This document shows, in pieces, positions 37,401-46,660 of a stretch of DNA of 64,000 nucleotides (position 1 is the stretch's first letter; each line of letters begins with the position of its first letter). The position numbers and the translations under genes are program-made. The stretch is from Vibrio splendidus (GTDB taxonomy: Bacteria; Pseudomonadota; Gammaproteobacteria; Enterobacterales; Vibrionaceae), in contig NZ_AP025508.1 of assembly GCF_024347615.1 (NCBI RefSeq), forward strand, positions 3,224,001 through 3,288,000, given 5' to 3'. Below the pieces are notes generated by a model. It worked only from the letters and a program-made list of their open reading frames with translations, did not search any database and was not told the DNA's origin.

Positions 37401-38318
37401 TTATTTACTCCCCTCACGGACAATACTCACAAATAGCTCTTCTAAACGGTTTGCTTTGTTACGCATAGAAAGGACTTTCACCTGCTGTTCACTCAATTGA
37501 GCAAAGATGGTATTCAAACCTAGGTTCTTGTCGATTTCGATTTCTAGCGAACCATTAACCATCACTTGGCTATTCACACCTTCAAGTTTAGGTTCAGTCG
37601 TGCCCTCTTCCAGATCAAGAATAAAGGTCTCTGCACTCAACTTACCCAGCAGCGACTTCATTGTTGTATTCTCGATCAGCTCACCACGGTTGATGATACC
37701 AATGTTACGACACAGCATTTCCGCTTCTTCTAGGTAGTGCGTCGTCAAGATAATAGTAATGCCCTGCTTCTCATTGATCTCCTTCAGAAACCCCCACATT
37801 GAACGACGCAGTTCAATATCAACGCCCGCCGTTGGCTCATCAAGAATCAACAAATGAGGCTCATGCATCAGTGCACGTGCGATCATCAAGCGACGCTTCA
37901 TACCACCAGACAAGTTACGTGCACGTTCGCCACGCTTTTCCCACAAATCGAGCTGAGATAAGTATTTTTTCGCTCGCTCTTTCGCCAGTGCTTTTGGCAC
38001 ACCGTAATAACCCGCTTGTTGTAGTACGATCTGCTCAACGGTTTCGAACGGGTTAAAGTTAAACTCTTGAGGCACTAGACCTAAGTTCTGTTTCGCCAAC
38101 TCCAGATCGGTATCAATGTCGTAGCCGAACACTCTGACCTTGCCTGAAGTTTTGTTAACCAGTGAAGAAATAACACCAATGGTGGTTGATTTACCTGCAC
38201 CATTTGGACCAAGCAGAGCGTAAAAATCGCCTTTTTCTACTTGTAAACTAACGCCTTTAAGAGCCTCAAAGCCCCCTGCATAAGTTTTTCTTAATTGCTC
38301 AATTTCTAATGCATACAT
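37401..38318 (-). CDS. yadG: ABC transporter ATP-binding protein YadG
   Basis: This 305-residue ATPase has Walker A GPNGAGKST near residue 37, signature LSGGMKRR near residue 135 and Walker B LLILDEPTAGVD. The C-terminal domain is the ABC-2 exporter type. It is co-transcribed with yadH as an exporter of unknown substrate. A daunorubicin-type or polysaccharide-export role is sometimes suggested for relatives, but no such evidence is seen here. Confidence 0.9.
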   Translation of the reverse strand: MYALEIEQLRKTYAGGFEALKGVSLQVEKGDFYALLGPNGAGKSTTIGVISSLVNKTSGKVRVFGYDIDTDLELAKQNLGLVPQEFNFNPFETVEQIVLQQAGYYGVPKALAKERAKKYLSQLDLWEKRGERARNLSGGMKRRLMIARALMHEPHLLILDEPTAGVDIELRRSMWGFLKEINEKQGITIILTTHYLEEAEMLCRNIGIINRGELIENTTMKSLLGKLSAETFILDLEEGTTEPKLEGVNSQVMVNGSLEIEIDKNLGLNTIFAQLSEQQVKVLSMRNKANRLEELFVSIVREGSK

Positions 38319-38545
38319 AGAGATAGACTGCCATTTGCTATAGATAAGATGTTGATGACCAAGTTTGAGGAAGAGAGTAATTGCTTAAAACGAGCTAGCA
38401 GAAAACTAACCCAAACTGGTTTACTCGGCCATTTTGCAAACAAGTTTATCGTTGATTAACGATTAATACAAATACCGAGTGAGGGTTTCTTTCGAAAGCG
38501 AACAAGAATATTAGCTACGTAAAGACCAGTTCAGTGTTCAGCAAA
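38319..38545. other. Intergenic region upstream of yadG
   Basis: This stretch lies between the yadG start and the SulP terminator. I see no open frame of note. It should hold the yadGH promoter; no convincing -35/-10 pair or operator was recognised. Confidence 0.4.
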
Positions 38546-38580
38546 CATAAAAATACCGTTAAGTTATTCACTTAACGGCA
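38546..38580 (-). terminator. Terminator of SulP transporter gene
   Basis: On the minus strand GCCGTTAAGT pairs with ACTTAACGG around GAATA, followed by TATTTTTATG. It lies about 60 bases beyond the stop. Confidence 0.75.
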
Positions 38581-38640
38581 TTAATCACCAATACTAGATT
38601 TGGCGTCTATAACTGATTCATGTCAGATTATTGCTGAAAA

Positions 38641-40314
38641 TTAGACTGACTCAAATTGATGTTCATCTCTATCAACATAGCTTGTTGCAGCTGTCAGAGC
38701 TTCATATCTGAATCGGTAAGTGTTGGATTCCGGCACAAGATCAAGCACGTGGAATTTCTCTAGCTGCTGACGAGTATTCTCATTCGGACACAGTAAGTAC
38801 ACTTCACACTGCGCATCCAACGCATCTTTAATCGCATTTTCTAGTGCAAGCCCAACCGTCACATCAATCATAGGCACATCTGTCAGATCTAGAATCATCG
38901 CTTCGTAATCAGAGATACTAGAGTGCTGACGTGAAATCGCCTTTGAAACACTGAATATCATTGGCCCAGAAAGGTAAAAGAACAGCACTTTACCATTGGC
39001 ACTATCCAGTAGCTGACGTTCGCTATCGGTCAATGGGATATCGTCTTCATCATCACCATCACTGATCGCCTTAACTTGTCTGGCTTGCTCTCGGCTCAAT
39101 CTTTCAATAATCAGGATGTTCGAGATAAAAACACCCAGTCCGACAGCAATAATCAAGTCCACGAATACAGTCAACAGCATCACGCCGTACATTACGCCCA
39201 TGCCGGCATAACTCACCTTGTGCGCTCGCTGGATAAAGCTCCAGTCAAGAATATTGAAACCAACATACATCGCAATGCCAGCCAATACCGCCATAGGGAT
39301 TGGTTCGGTTAAGCCACCCGCAACCAATACCACCAATGCCAAAACTAAGGCTCGAATAACACCAGAAAGTGGAGAGCGAGCACCCACCTGAATATTGGTT
39401 ACGGTACCCATAGTTGCGCCCGCACCGGGTAGCGCACCAAACAGGCCAGAGATCATATTCGCGATGCCTTGGCCACGAAGTTCTTTATCTGAATCATGTT
39501 CTTTACGAGTCAGTGAATCTCCGATAACCGCAGTCAGAAGCGTATCAATGCAACCCAACGTACCCAGCACCAAGGCATCAATAACCATGGTCGTAAATTG
39601 TTCAGAACTGATTGTCGGAATAACGAGAGAGGGCAAACCAGCAGGGATCTCACCGATACGGCGGATAGAGTCGGTATCAAAAATAATGACGGATAAAAGG
39701 GTGACAGCAACCAAAGCAACCAGTTGAGCGGGCACATACTTACGATATTTAGCCGGAAAACCAAACAAAATACCGAGTGTTAATGCCCCTAAAAACAGTT
39801 CGCTTATTTTCAGATGGGCTAACGTATCAGGCAATGCGGAAAGCGTGCCCATCACCCCGCCAGATGGAGCCGCATGTCCTAACAATGGTGATAACTGCAA
39901 GATAATCAGAATAACGCCGATACCCGACATAAACCCAGAAATCACGCTATATGGCATCAAAGTAACGTATTTTCCAAGCTTTAAGGTACCAAGTAATATC
40001 TGAAAAGCACCCGCCATCATGACCACGGTAAAGGTCATTGCCATTCCGGTTTCAGGATATTTGGCCACCATGCTTGTCATCACTGCTGTCATGATCACCG
40101 TCATCGGACCGGTAGGCTCTGATATCAAGCTGCTTGAGCCGCCAAACAGTGCGGCAAATAGGCCGACCATGATGGCGCCCCAAAGGCCAGCTTCCGCACC
40201 CGCACCAGACGCAACACCAAATGCCAACGCTAAAGGCAATGAAATGATGGCAGTGGTGACACCGCCAAACATGTCTCCTTTGAGACTGATATCCGCAAAA
40301 CGACTTCCAAACAA
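38641..40314 (-). CDS. SulP-family anion transporter with STAS domain
   Basis: This inner membrane protein of 557 residues has a transporter domain of about 10-14 helices and a C-terminal STAS domain (residues about 440-545, with the DLTDVPMIDVTVG segment). I favour the TTG at 40314, giving MFGSRFADISLKGDMFGG, because AGGAAGG lies six bases upstream. A longer TTG frame from 40344 has no such site. Divergent from a beta-carbonic anhydrase, it is a good candidate Na+-dependent bicarbonate transporter of the BicA type, but sulfate or other anions cannot be excluded. Confidence 0.8.
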   Translation of the reverse strand: MFGSRFADISLKGDMFGGVTTAIISLPLALAFGVASGAGAEAGLWGAIMVGLFAALFGGSSSLISEPTGPMTVIMTAVMTSMVAKYPETGMAMTFTVVMMAGAFQILLGTLKLGKYVTLMPYSVISGFMSGIGVILIILQLSPLLGHAAPSGGVMGTLSALPDTLAHLKISELFLGALTLGILFGFPAKYRKYVPAQLVALVAVTLLSVIIFDTDSIRRIGEIPAGLPSLVIPTISSEQFTTMVIDALVLGTLGCIDTLLTAVIGDSLTRKEHDSDKELRGQGIANMISGLFGALPGAGATMGTVTNIQVGARSPLSGVIRALVLALVVLVAGGLTEPIPMAVLAGIAMYVGFNILDWSFIQRAHKVSYAGMGVMYGVMLLTVFVDLIIAVGLGVFISNILIIERLSREQARQVKAISDGDDEDDIPLTDSERQLLDSANGKVLFFYLSGPMIFSVSKAISRQHSSISDYEAMILDLTDVPMIDVTVGLALENAIKDALDAQCEVYLLCPNENTRQQLEKFHVLDLVPESNTYRFRYEALTAATSYVDRDEHQFESV

Positions 40315-40503
40315 AACACACCTTCCTGATGATGAAAATGACAAACCTTATCACTTTAACAAATGAGTTAATCAGACAGAAAGTGTTAATTCAATCACAT
40401 TATTCATGACTTATAACCAGATGGTAGTTTCTGTGCTAAGTTAATGATCTTAACGACTAGAACACGTCAGATGAGTACGTGTTGACGCAGTTTTTACGGG
40501 ATT

Positions 40504-40534
40504 GAATTTGTAACATTGTGTATAGTTACAATTC
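40504..40534. promoter_or_regulatory. Inverted repeat operator candidate upstream of carbonic anhydrase gene
   Basis: TTGTAAC and GTTACAA (extended arms GAATTTGTAAC, GTTACAATTC) flank ten bases. The site lies 26 bases before the ATG and spans a TATAGT that could be a -10 element, so a bound protein would compete with RNA polymerase. Confidence 0.45.
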
Positions 40535-40559
40535 TTAATGAAGGGATGTAAGACGCAAA

Positions 40560-41219
40560 ATGCCAGAGATTAAACAGCTTTTTGAAAACAACTCTAAATG
40601 GTCTGAAGAAATTCGATCTCAAAGACCTGAGTATTTTACAACGCTTGAAGAAGGGCAAAGCCCTGGCTTTCTATGGATTGGCTGCTCTGATAGCCGAGTA
40701 CCGGCCGAGCGTCTCACTGGTTTGTATTCTGGCGAACTGTTTGTTCATCGAAATGTAGCAAACCAAGTGGTTCATACCGATCTCAACTGCTTATCCGTTG
40801 TGCAATACGCCGTTGACGTACTCAAAGTTAAACACATCATTGTATGCGGTCACTATGGCTGTGGTGGTGTTAATGCAGCGATTGATAACCCTAAACTTGG
40901 CCTGATCAACAACTGGCTACTCCACATTCGCGATAACTACCTTAAGTACCGTAAGCAAATTGAATCTCTACCTCGTGAACAATGGGGTGACAAGTTGTGC
41001 GAAATTAACGTTGCTGAGCAAGTCTATAACCTTGGTAACTCAACCATCATGCAAACCGCATGGGAACGTGGACAAGATATTGAAATCCACGGCGTAGTTT
41101 ATGGTATTGGTAACGGCAAGCTACAAGACCTTGGCGTCCGTTGTTCAAGTAATGACACGTTAGAAAATAGTCACTTAGAAGCGCTTGAAAAAATCCTATC
41201 GTCTCCAACTCTTGGTTAA
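40560..41219 (+). CDS. can: Beta-carbonic anhydrase
   Basis: This 219-residue enzyme interconverts CO2 and bicarbonate. Zinc ligands are Cys42, His98 and Cys101 with the Asp44-Arg46 dyad ([19 protein letters not shown]), the same numbering as E. coli Can. This type is pH-gated and allosteric. It is divergent from a SulP transporter, implying joint bicarbonate acquisition. A terminator follows. Confidence 0.95.
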   Translation: MPEIKQLFENNSKWSEEIRSQRPEYFTTLEEGQSPGFLWIGCSDSRVPAERLTGLYSGELFVHRNVANQVVHTDLNCLSVVQYAVDVLKVKHIIVCGHYGCGGVNAAIDNPKLGLINNWLLHIRDNYLKYRKQIESLPREQWGDKLCEINVAEQVYNLGNSTIMQTAWERGQDIEIHGVVYGIGNGKLQDLGVRCSSNDTLENSHLEALEKILSSPTLG

Positions 41220-41247
41220 CCTTTAACGTCTAACCAGTAGATATAAG

Positions 41248-41276
41248 AAAGGCTCGCATTGTGCGAGCCTTTTTTT
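41248..41276 (+). terminator. Terminator of carbonic anhydrase gene
   Basis: AAAGGCTCGCA-TTG-TGCGAGCCTTT followed by seven T residues. Confidence 0.9.
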
Positions 41277-41298
41277 GTTTTTCTTCACAGAGCAGTGA

Positions 41299-41829
41299 CT
41301 ACTCTTGAGGTACTACTTTACCGATGTACGGTAGGTGACGATATTTTTGTGCGTAGTCGATACCAACACCAACAACGAACTCGTCAGGAATTTCAAAACC
41401 AATCCACTTTGTATCGACAATCACTTCACGGCGAGAAGGCTTGTCTAATAACGTACAGATTTCGATAGATTTAGGGCCACGTAGGCTCAAAATCTCTTTC
41501 ACTTTAGTCAGTGTGTTACCTGTATCGATAATGTCTTCTACAAGCAGAACATCTTTACCTTGGATATCATCATCAAGGTCTTTCAAAATACGAACATCAC
41601 GTGAGCTTTCCATGCCGTTGCCGTAGCTAGACGCGGTCATGAAATCAACTTGGTGAGTTAAATCGATAGCACGAGCAAGATCCGCCATAAAGACAAAAGA
41701 TCCACGTAATAAGCCAACTAAAACTAGATCTTCACTGCCTTTGTAGTGCTCCGTGATCTGCTTACCTAGTACGTTCACTCGATCCTGAACTTCTTGCTCA
41801 GAGATCATGACTTCAACTGTATGCTTCAT
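41299..41829 (-). CDS. hpt: Hypoxanthine phosphoribosyltransferase
   Basis: This 176-residue purine salvage enzyme forms IMP from hypoxanthine. The PRPP-binding motif [15 protein letters not shown] is at about residues 97-111, and the N-terminal [15 protein letters not shown] is typical. It is convergent with the carbonic anhydrase and divergent from the luxR homologue, an arrangement conserved in Vibrio. Confidence 0.95.
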   Translation of the reverse strand: MKHTVEVMISEQEVQDRVNVLGKQITEHYKGSEDLVLVGLLRGSFVFMADLARAIDLTHQVDFMTASSYGNGMESSRDVRILKDLDDDIQGKDVLLVEDIIDTGNTLTKVKEILSLRGPKSIEICTLLDKPSRREVIVDTKWIGFEIPDEFVVGVGIDYAQKYRHLPYIGKVVPQE

Positions 41830-42166
41830 ACTGCTCTCATTTTATTTGGTGATTGCGACGAATGTTGACAGTTTCGTCAGTTGTGTCGCTCAATTTTGTG
41901 AGTAAGTCTAGCACTGCTCAAATACCCACACCACCTTATGGTTCTAATTTACTGTGAGATTCTCAATTAAATGTGCGCTGATGCCTTATCCAATACTCGC
42001 TTCCTTTCACATCAATCCTGATCACGCTTTATGTATCAAGTTTGATGTAACTGTCTATAAAACAAGCTCAAAGGATTGACCATTCGCATATGCACCATTA
42101 CACTCATCTTGGCTTAAATAATAATAAAATCATTAATATAAAAATTTCGTTGGCAAGGAAAATAAA
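41830..42166. other. Divergent regulatory region between hpt and luxR-type gene
   Basis: This 337-base region is AT-rich near the luxR start. It includes a partial dyad around 42118-42140 (AATAATAATAAAATCATTAAT) that resembles half-sites bound by LuxR/HapR proteins and may serve autorepression. GTTGGC at 42149-42154 precedes the ribosome binding site. No other gene was recognised. Confidence 0.4.
42149..42160 (+). promoter_or_regulatory. Candidate Qrr sRNA target overlapping the luxR ribosome binding site
   Basis: GTTGGCAAGGAA contains GUUGGC, complementary to the conserved GCCAAC of the Qrr small RNAs, immediately before the AAGGAA ribosome binding site. Qrr RNAs repress hapR/luxR translation at low cell density in other vibrios. 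The pairing here was not computed. Confidence 0.5.
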
Positions 42167-42772
42167 ATGGACTCAATATCTAAGAGACCTAGAACTAGGC
42201 TTTCACCTTTAAAAAGAAAACTTCAATTGATGGAAATCGCTCTTGAGGTATTCTCTCGCCGCGGTATTGGTCGTGGTGGACACGCTGATATTGCAGACAT
42301 CGCTCAGGTGTCTGTAGCAACGGTATTTAATTACTTCCCGACCCGTGAAGATCTGGTTGATGAAGTGCTTAATCATGTTGTACGCCAATTCTCTAACTTC
42401 CTTTCAGACAATATCGATCTGGATATTCACGCAAAACAAAACCTACATAATATTGCGACTGAAATGGTGACGTTAGTGGCTCACGATAGCCATTGGTTGA
42501 ACGTATGGTTTGAATGGAGCGCTTCGACTCGTGATGAAGTATGGCCTCTATTCGTAACCACCAACCGCACTAACCAAATGTTAGTACAAAACATGTTTAG
42601 CAAAGCGATTGAACGCGGCGAAGTTTGCGACGATCACGATCCTAAACATCTAGCGAACCTATTCCACGGCATCTGCTACTCACTGTTCATTCAAGCGAAA
42701 CGTGTAGAAACGCCAGAAGAGCTTTCAAGCTTAACGGATAGTTACTTGAACATGCTGTGCATTTATAAGTAG
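42167..42772 (+). CDS. luxR: LuxR/HapR/OpaR/SmcR-type TetR-family quorum-sensing master regulator
   Basis: This 201-residue DNA-binding protein is very close to V. harveyi LuxR: the N-terminal half (RPRTRLSPLKRK, GIGRGGHADIADIAQVSVAT) and the ligand-pocket region (WFEWSASTRDEVWPLF) are almost identical. The helix-turn-helix lies at about residues 39-63. The protein ends CIYK, four residues shorter than V. harveyi LuxR. It controls high-density genes and, in V. cholerae, competence. The acylated autoinducer receptor LuxR of V. fischeri is unrelated despite its name. Confidence 0.95.
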   Translation: MDSISKRPRTRLSPLKRKLQLMEIALEVFSRRGIGRGGHADIADIAQVSVATVFNYFPTREDLVDEVLNHVVRQFSNFLSDNIDLDIHAKQNLHNIATEMVTLVAHDSHWLNVWFEWSASTRDEVWPLFVTTNRTNQMLVQNMFSKAIERGEVCDDHDPKHLANLFHGICYSLFIQAKRVETPEELSSLTDSYLNMLCIYK

Positions 42773-42790
42773 ATTCGAGATAAATGATTT

Positions 42791-42823
42791 AAGGGTTGGC
42801 CTAATCGGTCAACCCTTTTTTTT
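42791..42823 (+). terminator. Terminator of luxR-type gene
   Basis: AAGGGTTGGCC pairs with GGTCAACCCTT around TAATC, followed by eight T residues. Confidence 0.9.
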
Positions 42824-42907
42824 GTAGAATGGAATGGCTCTTCGCATCCCGAAGCGCAGCGTACTCGCATCTCGGAGTGAAACGTTACTGTTCCTTACTT
42901 CAGATAT

Positions 42908-42937
42908 AAAAAAACCGCTGACGAATCAGCGGCTTTT
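42908..42937. terminator. Bidirectional terminator downstream of lpd
   Basis: CCGCTGA-CGAA-TCAGCGG has a seven-A run on one side and CTTTT on the other. On the minus strand it ends the pdh operon, beyond the ERIC-like element. Confidence 0.9.
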
Positions 42938-42947
42938 ATAATCTAGA

Positions 42948-43074
42948 TATGCTCAAAATAATTGGAGTTGCAGCTAGGCAACAAGTAAGTTCAGCCCTAT
43001 GAGCATAGATTTACTATGTGATTAGGGTGAACTTACGCAGTTAACAACGCTGCGGCTTCAAGTATGAAGAGTAT
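42948..43074. repeat. ERIC-like intergenic palindrome, copy 2 (after lpd)
   Basis: This 127-base imperfect palindrome ends CTTCAAGTATGAAGAGTAT, close to the ERIC end (CTTGAAGTATGACGGGTAT), and has the same core as copy 1 (CCCTATGAGCATAG...CTATGTGATTAGGGTGAAC). The length equals the ERIC consensus length. It abuts the lpd stop codon with no intervening base. Confidence 0.85.
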
Positions 43075-44502
43075 TTACTTTTTCTTTTTCACTGCTTTCT
43101 TATTTGGAAGGTCAGTGATTGAACCTTCGAATACTTCCGCAGCTAGACCAACAGACTCGTGTAGAGTTGGGTGAGCGTGGATAGTAAGTGCGATATCTTC
43201 TGCATCACAACCCATTTCGATTGCTAGGCCGATTTCGCCAAGAAGTTCACCACCGTTAGTACCAACAACAGCACCACCGATTACGCGATGAGTATCTTTA
43301 TCGAAGATCATCTTAGTCATACCGTCAGCACAGTCTGAAGCGATTGCACGACCAGAAGCAGCCCAAGGGAAAGTAGCAACTTCGTAGTTCAGGCCTTCCG
43401 CTTTCGCTTCTTTCTCAGTCTTACCTACCCAAGCAACTTCTGGCTCAGTATACGCAATTGATGGAATTACTTTAGGATCGAAGTAGTGCTTCTTACCAGA
43501 GATAACTTCAGCAGCTACGTGACCTTCATGCACACCTTTGTGAGCAAGCATTGGTTGACCAACAACGTCACCGATCGCGTGGATGTGAGGAACGTTAGTA
43601 CGCATTTGCTTATCAACATTGATGAAACCACGCTCATCAACTTCGATACCCGCTTTTTCAGCGTCGATAAGTGCACCGTTTGGAACACGACCGATAGCAA
43701 CAAGAACAGCATCGTAGCGCTCAGCTTCAGCTGGTGCTTTTTTGCCTTCCATTGAAACGTAGATACCGTCTTCTTTCGCTTCAACAGCAGTCACTTTAGT
43801 TTCAAGCATTAGCTTGAACTTGTTCTTGATACGTTTAGTGAATACTTTAACGATGTCTTTATCCGCAGCAGGGATAACTTGATCGAACATCTCAACAACT
43901 TCAACTTTAGAACCTAGAGAGTGGTAAACCGTACCCATCTCAAGACCGATGATACCGCCGCCCATGATAAGCAGCTTTTCTGGTACTTCGTTTAGTTCTA
44001 GTGCATCCGTAGAATCCCAAATACGTGGGTCTTCATGTGGGATGAAAGGAAGTTTGATTGGGCGAGAACCCGCTGCAATGATTGCATTATCAAAGTTAAT
44101 TGTTGTCGTTTCTTCGCCAACAACTTCGATGCTGTTAGGACCAGTAAACTTACCGAAACCGTTAACAACAGTAACATTACGCATCTTAGCCATACCGCCA
44201 AGACCGCCAGTCAGTTGATCAACTACTTTGTCTTTCCAGATACGAACTTTGTTGATGTCCGTTTGTGGCTCGCCGAATACAACGCCGTGCTCTGCCATCG
44301 CTTTTGCTTCTTCAATTACTTTAGATACGTGAAGAAGTGCTTTTGATGGAATACAACCAACGTTTAGACATACACCACCAAGAGTGCTGTAACGTTCAAC
44401 TAGTACTGTTTCTAGACCTAAATCCGCACAACGGAATGCCGCTGAGTAGCCAGCAGGACCTGAACCAAGTACAACAACTTGGGCTTTAATTTCTTTGCTC
44501 AT
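43075..44502 (-). CDS. lpd: Dihydrolipoyl dehydrogenase (E3 of pyruvate and 2-oxoglutarate dehydrogenases)
   Basis: This 475-residue flavoprotein reoxidises dihydrolipoyl groups. FAD-binding GSGPAGY (residues 13-19), the redox disulfide Cys45-Cys50 in GGVCLNVGC, the NAD-binding GGGIIGLEMG and the catalytic HAHPTLHES near the C terminus are present. A hairpin follows aceF upstream, suggesting separate control, as E3 is also shared with other complexes. The terminal KKAVKKKK tail is lysine-rich. An ERIC-like element abuts its stop codon. Confidence 0.96.
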   Translation of the reverse strand: MSKEIKAQVVVLGSGPAGYSAAFRCADLGLETVLVERYSTLGGVCLNVGCIPSKALLHVSKVIEEAKAMAEHGVVFGEPQTDINKVRIWKDKVVDQLTGGLGGMAKMRNVTVVNGFGKFTGPNSIEVVGEETTTINFDNAIIAAGSRPIKLPFIPHEDPRIWDSTDALELNEVPEKLLIMGGGIIGLEMGTVYHSLGSKVEVVEMFDQVIPAADKDIVKVFTKRIKNKFKLMLETKVTAVEAKEDGIYVSMEGKKAPAEAERYDAVLVAIGRVPNGALIDAEKAGIEVDERGFINVDKQMRTNVPHIHAIGDVVGQPMLAHKGVHEGHVAAEVISGKKHYFDPKVIPSIAYTEPEVAWVGKTEKEAKAEGLNYEVATFPWAASGRAIASDCADGMTKMIFDKDTHRVIGGAVVGTNGGELLGEIGLAIEMGCDAEDIALTIHAHPTLHESVGLAAEVFEGSITDLPNKKAVKKKK

Positions 44503-44703
44503 TGTGACCTCTTGTAGTCATTATCCCTAACAGGCTGAGTAGATGTTCTTAAAATTATTGGGCTTTCAAACAGGAAACATTTTACAGAGATGTTAACAGT
44601 GTGAAAGTAGCTTTAAGTTAGCCTGTGAGCTAGACAACAATTCCCTCGCAGTTTATGAGAAATGCCGGAAACTGTTCTCTAAAAATAGTCTTTATATAAA
44701 GAA

Positions 44704-44729
44704 TTAAGGTGACCCGAAAGTCACCTTAA
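44704..44729 (-). terminator. Terminator-like hairpin between aceF and lpd
   Basis: TTAAGGTGAC (44704-44713) pairs with GTCACCTTAA (44720-44729). On the minus strand, the hairpin is followed by TTCTTTATAT. It lies 15 bases past the aceF stop, so some transcripts likely end before lpd. Confidence 0.65.
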
Positions 44730-44744
44730 TAATTACTTTCTCAA

Positions 44745-46634
44745 TTACAGTACTAGACGACGAATGTCAGATAGTGCGCTGTTTAGGAAAGTAATGAAGC
44801 GTGCACCTTCAGCACCATCGATCACGCGGTGATCGTATGATAGAGACAGTGGAAGCTGTAGACGTGGTTGGAACTCTTTACCATTCCAAACTGGCTTAAT
44901 CTCAGACTTAGATACCCCTAGGATACCTACTTCTGGAGCATTTACGATTGGAGTAAATGCAGTACCGCCAATACCACCAAGGCTAGAGATTGTGAAACAA
45001 CCGCCTTGCATGTCTGCTGCTGTTAGCTTACCAGAGCGTGCTTTCTTAGAAACAACCATTAGTTCTTCAGATAGCTCGTAAATACCTTTCTTGTTCACGT
45101 CTTTGAAAACAGGAACAACTAGGCCGTTTGGTGTATCAACTGCGATACCCACGTTTACGTACTTCTTAAGAATGATGCTTTCGCCATCGTCAGATAGAGA
45201 AGAGTTAAACGCTGGGAATGCTTCTAGCGCTTTAGCAACAGCTTTCATTATGAACACAAGTGGAGTGATCTTCATGCCAGTGTCTTTCTTCGCTTCGATT
45301 GCATTCTGTTCTTTACGGAATGCTTCTAGCTCAGTGATATCTGCGTTGTCCCACTGTGTAACGTGCGGGATCATTACCCAGTTACGGTGCAGGTTAGCGC
45401 CAGAGATCTTCTTAATCTTAGAAAGCTTCTGAACTTCAGTTTCGCCGAACTTGCTGAAGTCAACTTTTGGCCACGGTAGTAGACCAAGAGCAGAACCGTC
45501 GCCGCCTTTGCCAGATGCTGCAGCACCAGACTCTAGACGCTTAAGTGCATCTTTAACGTAAGACTGAACGTCTTCTTTAAGGATACGGCTCTTACGACCA
45601 GTACCTTTAACCTTAGAAAGGTTAACGCCAAATTCGCGAGCAAGACGACGAACAACTGGAGAAGCGTGCGCGTAGTCACCGTTCTCTTGGAAGTCGCCAG
45701 CTGCTGGAGCTACTGCTTCTGCTTTAGGTGCAGGTGCTGCTGCCGGAGCTGCTGCTTGTGCTGGAGCTGAAGCCGCTACTGCTACTGGAGCTGCGCCTTC
45801 AACAACGAAAGTCATGATTGAAGAGCCTGTTGACACTTTGTCGCCAGCTGCAATCTTGATTTCTTTTACTGTACCAGCGAATGGTGCAGGCACTTCCATT
45901 GAAGCTTTGTCGCCTTCAACAGTAATTAGAGATTGCTCTTCTTCTACTGTATCGCCAACCGCTACCATGATTTCAGTAACTTCTACTTCGTCGCCACCGA
46001 TATCAGGAACGTTCACTTCTTTCTCAGCAGATGCTGCTGGAGCCGCTGCAACTGGTGCCGCCGCTGGAGCAGGAGCTGCTGCAACTGGAGCGCCAGAACC
46101 TGCCACTTCAAATACCATCACTAGAGAACCAGTAGATACTGAATCACCAGAAGCGATCTTGATTTCTTTAACGATACCAGCGAATGGTGCAGGTACTTCC
46201 ATTGAAGCCTTGTCACCTTCAACAGTAAGAAGAGATTGCTCTTCTTCTACTGCGTCGCCGATAGCTACCATGATTTCAGTTACTTCAACTTCATCACCGC
46301 CGATATCAGGAACGTGAACTTCTTTAAGCTCAGCTGCTGCAGGAGCAGCTGCAACTGGTGCCGCCGCTTCAACTGCTGGAGCAGCCGGTGCTGCTGCAGC
46401 ACCTTCCGCTTCGAAGATCATGATAAGAGAACCAGTAGAAACAGAATCACCTTCTGAAATCTTGATTTCTTTAACGATACCCGCTTGAGACGCAGGAACT
46501 TCCATTGAAGCTTTGTCGCCTTCAACAGTGATCAGTGACTGCTCTTCTTCAACCTTGTCGCCAACGTTTACAAGAATCTCAGTTACTTCAACCTCGTCAG
46601 CACCGATGTCTGGTACATTAATTTCGATTGTCAT
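44745..46634 (-). CDS. aceF: Dihydrolipoamide acetyltransferase (E2 of pyruvate dehydrogenase)
   Basis: This 629-residue core subunit has three N-terminal lipoyl domains spaced 101 residues apart, with lipoylated lysines Lys41, Lys142 and Lys243 in [10 protein letters not shown]. They are joined by Ala/Pro-rich flexible linkers. The E3/E1-binding domain is [16 protein letters not shown] onward, followed by the catalytic domain with SYDHRVIDG near residue 602. Three lipoyl domains match E. coli AceF. The copies are also closely similar as DNA, a possible source of domain-number change by recombination. Confidence 0.97.
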   Translation of the reverse strand: MTIEINVPDIGADEVEVTEILVNVGDKVEEEQSLITVEGDKASMEVPASQAGIVKEIKISEGDSVSTGSLIMIFEAEGAAAAPAAPAVEAAAPVAAAPAAAELKEVHVPDIGGDEVEVTEIMVAIGDAVEEEQSLLTVEGDKASMEVPAPFAGIVKEIKIASGDSVSTGSLVMVFEVAGSGAPVAAAPAPAAAPVAAAPAASAEKEVNVPDIGGDEVEVTEIMVAVGDTVEEEQSLITVEGDKASMEVPAPFAGTVKEIKIAAGDKVSTGSSIMTFVVEGAAPVAVAASAPAQAAAPAAAPAPKAEAVAPAAGDFQENGDYAHASPVVRRLAREFGVNLSKVKGTGRKSRILKEDVQSYVKDALKRLESGAAASGKGGDGSALGLLPWPKVDFSKFGETEVQKLSKIKKISGANLHRNWVMIPHVTQWDNADITELEAFRKEQNAIEAKKDTGMKITPLVFIMKAVAKALEAFPAFNSSLSDDGESIILKKYVNVGIAVDTPNGLVVPVFKDVNKKGIYELSEELMVVSKKARSGKLTAADMQGGCFTISSLGGIGGTAFTPIVNAPEVGILGVSKSEIKPVWNGKEFQPRLQLPLSLSYDHRVIDGAEGARFITFLNSALSDIRRLVL

Positions 46635-46660
46635 TGTATTTACCTACCTTAATGCCAGTC

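Noticed and set aside
42118..42140. Definite LuxR-binding site upstream of luxR-type gene
   Set aside because: Only one half resembles the consensus; mentioned as a possibility in the regulatory region but not called.
42841..42900. Possible dispersed repeat (CATCCCGAAGCGCAGCG...CTCGGAGTG) downstream of luxR-type gene
   Set aside because: Only one copy in the window and no clear palindrome; could not be supported.
45814..46317. 167-residue open frame on the plus strand inside aceF
   Set aside because: It is antisense to the Ala/Pro-rich and repeated lipoyl region; compositional bias keeps the frame open, and its sequence repeats mirror the domain repeats.
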